Assembly: GCA_024694785.1 (NCBI GenBank)
Contig: JAILJL010000142.1
Span: 1 to 8,371 of the forward strand
From: Lachnospiraceae bacterium
GTDB lineage: Bacteria; Bacillota; Clostridia; Lachnospirales; Lachnospiraceae
Direction: 5' to 3'
Length of the DNA stretch: 8,371 nucleotides
The notes under the pieces are model-generated. The model saw only the letters and a list, made by a program, of their open reading frames with translations. It had not been told where the DNA came from and searched no databases. Below, one piece after another: positions 1 through 6,166 of the stretch; positions within the stretch are counted from its first letter, which is position 1; every line of letters starts with the position of its first letter. The position numbers were made by a program, and so were the translations under genes.

Positions 1-1404
1 TATGTAATGGCATATCTTCTTAACCCGATAAGAGGTGAGTACAGTTACGATTATGTGGCTGCAGAGTACCTTGAATTAACGGTTCCGTCAGCCAAAGAGA
101 CTGATGCGGCCACTTCATCGCTTATAGAAGCTGATATAGCAATTAAAGCCTATGATGAGCTTTTAAAGCAGATACAAAGTGCAAATATGCTTTCACTGTA
201 TATGCAGATAGAGCTTCCACTTACATATGTGCTTGACAGTATGGAGAAGGAAGGAATCAAAGCCGAGAAGGAAGCTTTGAAAGAATACGGCAATAATCTC
301 GATGAATCCATAGAGAAATTGGCGAAGAGTATATATTCTGCCGCAGGCGAGGAATTCAACATTAATTCGCCAAAGCAGCTCGGTGTTATATTATTTGAGA
401 AGCTTGGAATTCAAAGCGGCAAGAAGACAAAGACAGGATACTCGACTGCAGCGGATGTACTTGAGAAATTATCGGTGGATTATCCGATAGTTAAAGATAT
501 ATTGGAGTATAGAACATTAACCAAGCTTAAGTCCACCTATGCGGACGGTCTTATTAACTACATAAGAGAAGACGGAAGGATTCATACATCCTTTAATCAG
601 ACTGTTACGGCAACGGGAAGATTAAGTTCTGCGGATCCGAACCTACAGAATATACCGATAAGGATGGAGCTTGGAAGACTTATAAGAAAGGTCTTCGTTC
701 CAAAGAAGGGATATACTTTTGTCGATGCGGATTATTCGCAGATAGAGTTAAGACTCTTGGCGCATATGTCAGGTGATGATAATTTAATTGCTGCATATAA
801 GTCGGGCAAAGATATACATAAGATGACTGCGTCAAAGGCTTTTAATGTTCCTTTTGAAGAAGTGACGGATGACCTAAGGCGTAAGGCAAAGGCTGTTAAC
901 TTCGGCATTGTGTATGGAATCAGCGCATTCGGATTAAGCGAGGACTTACATATACCGCAGAAGATGGCAGCGGAATATATAGAGAACTATTTTAAAGCGT
1001 ATCCGAAGATTAAAGATTATCTTGATGGCCTTATTAATTATGCAAAGGATAAGGGATATGCGATAACGTTATATAACAGAAGACGACAGATTCCGGAGAT
1101 TAAGGAAAGCGCTTATATGACAAGGCAGTTTGGAGAACGCGTTGCCATGAATGCACCGATACAGGGAACCGCTGCGGACATCATGAAGAGTGCGATGATT
1201 AATGTATACAGAAGACTTAAGAACGATAAAGTAGATGCAAAGATACTTGTTCAGGTACATGATGAATTACTGATTGAGGCGGCGGACAGCGAGGTTGAGA
1301 AGGTATATGTAATACTCGAAGAGGAGATGTGCAATGCCAGCAAGCTTTCTGTAGATCTCATAGTTGATATTCACGACGGTAAAGATTGGTATGAGGCGAA
1401 GTAA
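1..1404 (+). CDS. polA: DNA polymerase I, C-terminal part (partial, 5' end outside window)
   Basis: Family A DNA polymerase, which fills gaps and removes primers in repair and lagging-strand maturation. The frame is open from base 1 (Tyr-Val before the Met at base 7), so that Met is internal and the gene starts upstream. Numbering from it, the polymerase domain is complete: TATGRLSSADPNLQNIPIR at 201-219, motif A DYSQIELR at 242-249 (catalytic Asp242), motif B at 291-304 (Arg291, Lys295, Phe299, Tyr303, Gly304) and motif C QVHDE at 416-420 (Asp419, Glu420). Phe299 is at the position where Phe, not Tyr, favours rejection of dideoxynucleotides. The first ~60 residues are the end of the 3'-5' exonuclease-like domain. 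Where proofreading enzymes have a Tyr...Asp exo III motif this one reads SLIEADIA, so the exonuclease is probably inactive, though its other motifs lie outside the window. The stop overlaps the coaE start by one base (TAATG), and a GAGG at 1393-1396 inside polA is the likely coaE ribosome site. Confidence 0.97.
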   Translation, partial: YVMAYLLNPIRGEYSYDYVAAEYLELTVPSAKETDAATSSLIEADIAIKAYDELLKQIQSANMLSLYMQIELPLTYVLDSMEKEGIKAEKEALKEYGNNLDESIEKLAKSIYSAAGEEFNINSPKQLGVILFEKLGIQSGKKTKTGYSTAADVLEKLSVDYPIVKDILEYRTLTKLKSTYADGLINYIREDGRIHTSFNQTVTATGRLSSADPNLQNIPIRMELGRLIRKVFVPKKGYTFVDADYSQIELRLLAHMSGDDNLIAAYKSGKDIHKMTASKAFNVPFEEVTDDLRRKAKAVNFGIVYGISAFGLSEDLHIPQKMAAEYIENYFKAYPKIKDYLDGLINYAKDKGYAITLYNRRRQIPEIKESAYMTRQFGERVAMNAPIQGTAADIMKSAMINVYRRLKNDKVDAKILVQVHDELLIEAADSEVEKVYVILEEEMCNASKLSVDLIVDIHDGKDWYEAK

Positions 1405-2015
1405 TGAAGATTATCGGTATAACCGGCGGAGTGGGTGCCGGAAAGTCTGAAGTATTGTCTTATATAGAGACGGCATATGATGCGGTGATAGTAAAAGCGG
1501 ATAGCTTGGCGGCAGATTTACTTAAGCCGGATGGTAAAGCATATATTAAGATCAAGGAATTTATGCCGAGCGGGATATATGAGGAAGACGGCAGCATTAA
1601 CAATAAGAGAATGGCAGCGATTCTTTTTAGCGACAAAAAATATAAAGAACGTGTTAATTCTGTTGTATTTCCGTTGGTAAAGGACGCAATTAGCGATATA
1701 ATAGAAGTAGTAAATAAGGAATGTAAAGCCCTTCTTGTTATAGAAGCCGCGCTTCTTATCGAAGAGCATTATGACGAAGTGTGTGATGAGCTTTGGTATG
1801 TATATGCCGATAGAGATATAAGGGCCGACAGATTAAGGCAAAGCCGCGGTTATACGGACGAGAGAATTGAAGCTGTTATGCGATCACAGTTAAGTGATGA
1901 AGAATTCAAGGAAGGCACCGATGTAATAATCAATAACAGTGGTGACTTTGAAGCAACGAAGATTTCGATAGACAAGGAATTATTGAGATTAGGAGTGAAA
2001 AGATGGGAACAGTAG
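1404..2015 (+). CDS. coaE: Dephospho-CoA kinase
   Basis: ATP-dependent phosphorylation of the ribose 3'-hydroxyl of dephospho-CoA, the last step of coenzyme A synthesis; cytosolic. The 203-residue length is normal for the family. The N-terminus MKIIGITGGVGAGKS holds the P-loop (Gly8-Ser15, Lys14). Asp33 in VKADSLAADLL matches the catalytic Asp of the family's DAD motif, but the first Asp is replaced by Lys31. The EAALLIEE stretch (114-121) is the clostridial form of the core PLLxE motif. The lid region has Arg143, Arg145 and Arg148 followed by GYTDERIEAVMRSQLS, and the C-terminal DVIINNSGD is typical. The start overlaps the polA stop by one base, a junction common in Firmicutes. The last 13 bases overlap the next gene, so translation of the two is probably coupled. 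Confidence 0.95.
   Translation: MKIIGITGGVGAGKSEVLSYIETAYDAVIVKADSLAADLLKPDGKAYIKIKEFMPSGIYEEDGSINNKRMAAILFSDKKYKERVNSVVFPLVKDAISDIIEVVNKECKALLVIEAALLIEEHYDEVCDELWYVYADRDIRADRLRQSRGYTDERIEAVMRSQLSDEEFKEGTDVIINNSGDFEATKISIDKELLRLGVKRWEQ
1991..1995 (+). promoter_or_regulatory. Shine-Dalgarno site of the FtsA/PilM-like gene, inside coaE
   Basis: AGGAG lies 7 bases before the ATG at 2003, within the coaE coding sequence. It fixes the start of the downstream gene despite the 13-base overlap. No earlier in-frame start with a comparable site was noticed. Confidence 0.75.
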
Positions 2016-4090
2016 ACTATCAGGGTAAAGAATTGGTATTCGGTCTGGATATAGGTACACGTAACGTCGTTGGAACTGTCGGATACAAGGACGAAGACAA
2101 CTTCTTTGTAGTTGCTCATTGCAATGTGGAGCATGAGTCAAGATCCATGATAGATGGTCAGATTCATGATATCGGCCGTGTGGGTAAGACTATAGAGAAG
2201 GTTAAAGAATCGCTTGAATCACAGATAGAAAACAAGCTTTCCGAAGTATGTATCGCGGCAGCAGGACGTGTACTTAAGACGGAAGAAGTACATGTTGAGC
2301 TTGAATTCCCTGAAGAACGTGTAGTCGAGAAAGAGGACGTTCACAATCTTGATCTTCTTGGCGTGGAAAAAGCGCAGAAACAATTAAATGATGAAAATGA
2401 TACCAAGTTTAAGTTCTATTGTGTGGGATATTCGGTAGTAAGATATTACTATAACGATGATCCGCTTTCCAATCTTGTAGGACATAAAGCAACCAAGATA
2501 TCTGAGGATATTATTGCGACATTCCTTCCGGAAGATGTAGTAGACGGTCTTTATTCTGCCTGCAATGCAGCCGATCTTAAAGTGGCAAATCTTACACTCG
2601 AGCCTATAGCTGCTATAGGTGTTGCAATTCCGGAGGCATATCGTCTTCTTAATATTGCCCTTGTCGATGTAGGTGCCGGTACATCCGATATCTCAATCAC
2701 AAGAGACGGAAGCATAATTGCATACGGTATGATTCCGCATGCGGGTGACGAGCTTACGGAGATAATAGTTCAGCATTATCTCGTTGATTTCAAGACCGCA
2801 GAGTATATTAAGCTTACATCAACCACGGAAGAGCAGATTACTTTCAAGGATATAATGCTTATCGAGCATACGATTCCTTCGAAAGAAGTATGGAAGCTGG
2901 TTTCCGATACGGTTGACAAGATAGCCAAGGAAGTAGCCAAGAAGATAATAGAATTAAATGGCGGTAAGCCGGTATCTGCCTGCTTTATTGTAGGAGGAGG
3001 CGGTAAGATTCATGGATTCACCGAGCAGATGTCAAAGCATCTTAAGGTACCTAAGGAGAGAGTTGCATTACGTGGAGAAGAAGTAATGCAGAAGATTCAT
3101 TATATAGACGAATCTGTTTCAAAGGATCCTTTACTTGTTACGCCAATAGGAATTTGTCTTAATTACTACGATCAGAAAAATAACTTTATCTATCTTAGGT
3201 TTAACGGAGAGAGAATCAAGTTATACGACAATAATAAGCTTACGGTAATGGATGCGGCTTTAACTGCGGGATTTCCGACAGATCAGCTGTTTCCGAGACG
3301 CGGTACCGAGATTAATTACTTTGTTAATGATAAGCCGCGTATCGCAAGAGGCGATGCGGGAGAAGCTGCGATTGTTAAGATGAACGGCAAGGAAGTAAGC
3401 TTGTCAACACCTATACAGGCTAATGTTGAAATTGAGATTATCCCGTCTACTGAAGGAGATACTGCGGTATTTACAATTGCCGATATCAAAGAGTATACTT
3501 CGGAGGATATAGCTTTTTATGTTAACGGCAAAACCATTACCTGCCCTAAGTTCGTCGAGGTTAACGGTATACTGGAACCGCCGACGTACGAAATCAAAGA
3601 AGGCGACAGAATAGAGCTCCGCCCGTATTATACCGTTGAGCAGCTTATTAAATTCCTGGATGTGCAGGTCGATACATCCGAGCCTATATACGTTAATAAT
3701 GTTGAGGAATCATTACAGGCGCTTTGCTATGAGAATTTCGCAATTAATTGGACTTCTTATAACGGAGGGACACCTTTAAGCGAAGAATGGAAGCGTGTGG
3801 ATGAAGAAAGCGGTGAGGTTATTAATGAAGATATCTTACCTACTTCATTTCATGAGGAGCCGGCAGCTGTTAATGATCCCGGGATATCCCTAAGAATCTA
3901 TGTCAACGGAGATGAAGTTATATTAACGGGACGCAGTGAATATATGTATGCAGATATATTTGATGCGATTCACTTTAATACGAATGAAGCTCGCGGCCGT
4001 ATGGTTGTGACCGAACTTAACGGTCGCAAAGCAGGGTATGCCGAGACTTTGCATGAGGGTGACAGAGCCGAGATTTATTGGAAAGAGTAA
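2003..4090 (+). CDS. FtsA/PilM-like actin-fold ATPase with C-terminal beta-grasp-like repeats
   Basis: A 695-residue protein whose first ~385 residues resemble FtsA/PilM members of the actin/Hsp70 fold. The phosphate-1 motif is GLDIGTRNV (14-22), with an IDGQIHD segment at 50-56 as in FtsA/PilM. Phosphate-2 is VDVGAGTSDIS (221-231), and the adenosine motif is FIVGGGGKIHG (328-338). FtsA and PilM are usually about 350-420 residues, so some 300 are extra. That tail contains a recurring pattern of (F/Y)xVNG-type turns and GDRxEI-type endings: FNGERIKL (400-407) to VEIEI (475-479), FYVNGKTI (505-512) to EGDRIEL (533-539), and IYVNGDEVI (632-640) to EGDRAEI (685-691). I read these as beta-grasp (ubiquitin/ThiS-like) modules, which is inference. 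There is no signal peptide, transmembrane segment or FtsA-type amphipathic C-terminal helix; it ends EIYWKE. It lies between coaE and a WalJ-like gene in one operon. A role in division or envelope assembly is plausible but unproven, and I would not call it the canonical ftsA. Confidence 0.85.
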   Translation: MGTVDYQGKELVFGLDIGTRNVVGTVGYKDEDNFFVVAHCNVEHESRSMIDGQIHDIGRVGKTIEKVKESLESQIENKLSEVCIAAAGRVLKTEEVHVELEFPEERVVEKEDVHNLDLLGVEKAQKQLNDENDTKFKFYCVGYSVVRYYYNDDPLSNLVGHKATKISEDIIATFLPEDVVDGLYSACNAADLKVANLTLEPIAAIGVAIPEAYRLLNIALVDVGAGTSDISITRDGSIIAYGMIPHAGDELTEIIVQHYLVDFKTAEYIKLTSTTEEQITFKDIMLIEHTIPSKEVWKLVSDTVDKIAKEVAKKIIELNGGKPVSACFIVGGGGKIHGFTEQMSKHLKVPKERVALRGEEVMQKIHYIDESVSKDPLLVTPIGICLNYYDQKNNFIYLRFNGERIKLYDNNKLTVMDAALTAGFPTDQLFPRRGTEINYFVNDKPRIARGDAGEAAIVKMNGKEVSLSTPIQANVEIEIIPSTEGDTAVFTIADIKEYTSEDIAFYVNGKTITCPKFVEVNGILEPPTYEIKEGDRIELRPYYTVEQLIKFLDVQVDTSEPIYVNNVEESLQALCYENFAINWTSYNGGTPLSEEWKRVDEESGEVINEDILPTSFHEEPAAVNDPGISLRIYVNGDEVILTGRSEYMYADIFDAIHFNTNEARGRMVVTELNGRKAGYAETLHEGDRAEIYWKE

Positions 4091-4096
4091 GTTTGT

Positions 4097-4894
4097 ATGA
4101 GATTATGCAGTATAGCAAGCGGCAGCAGCGGTAATGCGATATATGTCGGCAATGATGATACACATATACTGGTTGATGCCGGAATATCAACGAAGAGAAT
4201 AGTAGGCGGGCTTAATGAGCTTTGGTTATCACCCTATGATCTTTCGGGAATACTTATTACCCATGAACATATAGACCATATCGGAGGCCTCGGAGTGTTT
4301 TTACGTAAGTACAACGTTCCGGTATATGCAACGGCGGGAACGATTAAAGGAATTAAGAACTGCGGTAAGCTTGGGGAATTCGATTATTCATTGTTGCATG
4401 AGATTAGAATAGATGAAGAGTTTAAGATGAATGATATATCGGTAAGGCCGTTTAAGATATCGCATGATGCATATGAGCCTTGCGGATATGTCATGAATGA
4501 CGATAAAGCAAAGGTTGCGGTTGCAACAGACCTGGGAGTATATACACAATATACTATAGATGCATTATCCAATCTTGATGCGCTTTTGCTTGAAGCGAAT
4601 CATGATATAAGAATGCTTGAGGTAGGTGCTTATCCTTATTATCTTAAGCAAAGAATATTAAGTGAGAGAGGACATCTTTCGAATGAAGCTTCGGGAAGAC
4701 TTTTAAGTAAGCTTCTTCACGATAACTTTAAGGAAGTCCTGCTTGGACATATATCGAAAGAGAATAATTACGAGAAGCTCGCTTATGAAACCGTCAAATC
4801 AGAAGTTACGGTAAGCGATTGTCCTTATTCGGGAGGCGACTTCCCAATCGGAATAGCTAATAGAGATGGATTGTCCAAGGTGGTTCAGGTGTAA
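4097..4894 (+). CDS. walJ: WalJ/YycJ-type metallo-beta-lactamase-fold hydrolase
   Basis: Metal-dependent hydrolase of the YycJ/WalJ/VicX branch of the metallo-beta-lactamase superfamily. Such proteins are usually encoded with the WalRK cell-wall regulator in Bacilli and are suspected of phosphodiesterase or nuclease activity linked to replication and wall control. The 265-residue length and start MRLCSIASGSSGN are typical. Metal ligands are visible as HEHIDH (56-61), His123 in ISHDA, Asp145 in ATDLG and His218 in GHIS. The family signatures EANHD (166-170) and GHLSN (192-196) are intact, so the enzyme looks functional. The gene starts 6 bases after the preceding stop with only a weak purine-rich site (GGAAAGAG at 4080-4087), which suggests translational coupling. 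No walR or walK is in the window. The stop codon directly abuts that of the convergent dinB. Confidence 0.9.
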   Translation: MRLCSIASGSSGNAIYVGNDDTHILVDAGISTKRIVGGLNELWLSPYDLSGILITHEHIDHIGGLGVFLRKYNVPVYATAGTIKGIKNCGKLGEFDYSLLHEIRIDEEFKMNDISVRPFKISHDAYEPCGYVMNDDKAKVAVATDLGVYTQYTIDALSNLDALLLEANHDIRMLEVGAYPYYLKQRILSERGHLSNEASGRLLSKLLHDNFKEVLLGHISKENNYEKLAYETVKSEVTVSDCPYSGGDFPIGIANRDGLSKVVQV

Positions 4895-6106
4895 TTAATG
4901 CTTATTCTTGGATGGGTCGCCTTTCAAGAATACCGCGCGCTTGATGGAATCATCGCCGTATTTGTCACGGACTTTGTCTAACGCGGAGTCTAAGCGGCTT
5001 AACTTCTCATGACGTCCGTCGTTAAAGAGATTCATCTGGTAGATATCGGTTTCAACAGCCTTTGAAGTTGCCACACCAAGTAATCTTATAGGAGAGTGGT
5101 CCCATAAGCTGTCGAATAATCTGCAGACGGTAGCATAGATTTCATCCGTTACGTTGGTGGCGGAATATAGAGATGTCTGTTTTGAACGGTCATTGAAATC
5201 GGTATCTCTTATTATGACTGATACGACAGAGATTCTCATATTGTCGTGACGAAGTCTTGCAGCAACGGTTTCGGTTAATGACAACAATATCTGCTTTGCA
5301 ATATCAGGAGATTCGATATCGTGGCTTAGTGTAGTAGAATTGCTATAGCTTCTGTTATCGACATTGTGATCGAAATCAAGTGTGATATCTTCACCGTTGG
5401 CATGACGATAAGCGGACATACCATTCTTCTTAAAATGAGCATTGATTAAAGAAGTATCGGAGGTTGCAAGATCACCGATTGTATTGATACCAAGAGCGCG
5501 AAAAGCGCTTGCCTGACTCCTTCCTACAAAGAATAAGTCTTCTATGGGAAGAGGCCACATTTTACTTTGGATTTCATTTTTAAACAGAGTATGGACTTTA
5601 TCCGGTTTTTCAAAATCGGAAGCCATTTTGGCAAGGAGATGATTCTCTGATACACCGATATTAACGGTGAACATGAAGCGGGATTTAATCTCGTCTTTGA
5701 GCTTATATGCGAATTCTACCGGGTCGCCGTATATAAGGCCGGTGCCGGTCATATCGAGAAAAGCTTCGTCAATTGAGAATTGCTCAACCGTCGGAGCTAT
5801 GGTACGAAGATAATCCATGAGTTGATTGGAGTATTCGACATATAAGTAATAATCAGGTTTGATTATAAGTAAAGAAGGACATTTTTTGAGCGCAGAGGCT
5901 ATAGGCTCGCCTGTTGTAATCTTATACGGCTTGGTGGGAATTGACTTGGCAAGTACGATGCCGTGTCGTGATTCTCTATCACCGCCAATAACAGCAGGAA
6001 CCATGCGAAGATCCGGCGCATCGGGGTTTTCGCGAAGACGCCTTGCTGCTTCGAAGCTTAAAAAGGCGCTGTTGACATCAATATGATATATGATATTGCC
6101 GGCCAT
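4895..6106 (-). CDS. dinB: Y-family DNA polymerase (DinB / Pol IV type)
   Basis: Error-prone translesion polymerase that extends past damaged template and acts with the sliding clamp. The N-terminus HIDVNSAF carries metal ligand Asp10 and a probable steric-gate Phe15. Relative to E. coli Pol IV, Asn12 replaces the second Asp of DMD, a form I associate with clostridial DinB/UvrX-like proteins. The catalytic SIDEAFLD is at 111-118 (Asp113, Glu114). GVSENHLLAKMASDFEKPD (151-169) and the helix-hairpin-helix around DLFFVGRSQASAFRALGI (190-207) are normal. The little-finger domain follows, then a clamp-binding motif QMNLF (357-361). This motif is not at the extreme C-terminus: a 42-residue charged tail follows, as in UvrX-like relatives. 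The ATG at 6106 has a strong ribosome site. Other name possible: a UvrX-like Pol V relative. All key residues are present, so it is probably active. Confidence 0.93.
   Translation of the reverse strand: MAGNIIYHIDVNSAFLSFEAARRLRENPDAPDLRMVPAVIGGDRESRHGIVLAKSIPTKPYKITTGEPIASALKKCPSLLIIKPDYYLYVEYSNQLMDYLRTIAPTVEQFSIDEAFLDMTGTGLIYGDPVEFAYKLKDEIKSRFMFTVNIGVSENHLLAKMASDFEKPDKVHTLFKNEIQSKMWPLPIEDLFFVGRSQASAFRALGINTIGDLATSDTSLINAHFKKNGMSAYRHANGEDITLDFDHNVDNRSYSNSTTLSHDIESPDIAKQILLSLTETVAARLRHDNMRISVVSVIIRDTDFNDRSKQTSLYSATNVTDEIYATVCRLFDSLWDHSPIRLLGVATSKAVETDIYQMNLFNDGRHEKLSRLDSALDKVRDKYGDDSIKRAVFLKGDPSKNKH
4903..4932. repeat. Imperfect inverted repeat at the convergent gene junction
   Basis: TATTCTTG (4903-4910) and CAAGAATA (4925-4932) are perfect 8-base inverted copies around a 14-base spacer. 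In the + strand RNA a G-U and an A-U pair could extend the stem to 10 pairs with a 10-base loop. It lies within the 3' end of dinB, just past the hydrolase stop. The stem is AT-rich and neither strand has a U-tract after it, so it is not a standard intrinsic terminator. It may be chance, or a weak bidirectional 3' end structure. Confidence 0.4.
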
Positions 6107-6110
6107 AATG

Positions 6111-6117
6111 ACCTCCT
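6111..6117 (-). promoter_or_regulatory. dinB Shine-Dalgarno site
   Basis: Read on the minus strand this is AGGAGGT, preceded by AAA, 4 bases before the dinB ATG. It is a near-perfect anti-16S match and supports the start at 6106. Confidence 0.85.
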
Positions 6118-6126
6118 TTTCTTATA

Positions 6127-6138
6127 TATAAATTTATA
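6127..6138. repeat. 12-base perfect AT palindrome in the divergent intergenic region
   Basis: TATAAATTTATA is its own reverse complement and sits about midway between the dinB and chemoreceptor starts, near the predicted dinB transcription start. It could be an operator half-site pair, or simply part of AT-rich promoter DNA; nothing in the window decides which. Confidence 0.4.
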
Positions 6139-6141
6139 ACT

Positions 6142-6150
6142 ATTATAGCA
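6142..6150 (-). promoter_or_regulatory. Probable dinB promoter (extended -10)
   Basis: On the minus strand the sequence is TGCTATAAT, a consensus extended -10 element (TGnTATAAT). The position 17 bases upstream reads CCATAT, a poor -35, which the extended -10 may offset. Transcription would begin near 6135, giving a leader of about 29 bases that includes the strong ribosome site. The element lies just before the chemoreceptor start region on the other strand. No GAAC-type LexA box was seen nearby. Confidence 0.55.
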
Positions 6151-6152
6151 TG

Positions 6153-6158
6153 AAAGGG
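6153..6158 (+). promoter_or_regulatory. Shine-Dalgarno site that decides the chemoreceptor start
   Basis: AAAGGG lies only 2 bases before the first ATG (6161) but 8 bases before the in-frame ATG at 6167. The latter spacing is near optimal, so 6167 is preferred. The two choices differ by two residues. Confidence 0.55.
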
Positions 6159-6166
6159 TTATGAAT

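Noticed and set aside
7..9. ATG at base 7 as the start of polA
   Set aside because: The frame is already open at base 1, and a family A polymerase needs several hundred further N-terminal residues; this Met is internal.
2003..4090. Naming the gene ftsA
   Set aside because: The actin-fold motifs fit FtsA or PilM equally, the C-terminal membrane helix of FtsA is missing, about 300 extra residues are present and ftsZ is not adjacent.
4903..4932. Intrinsic terminator for the walJ operon
   Set aside because: The stem is AT-rich and is followed by a GC-rich run instead of a U-tract on the + strand, and there is no U-tract on the - strand either; kept only as an inverted repeat.
6072..6077. Perfect TTGACA as a -35 for the chemoreceptor gene
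   Set aside because: It encodes part of the conserved HIDVNSAF of dinB on the other strand, and the correctly spaced -10 position is poor (TATTGC); the better -10-like runs are 25 or more bases away.
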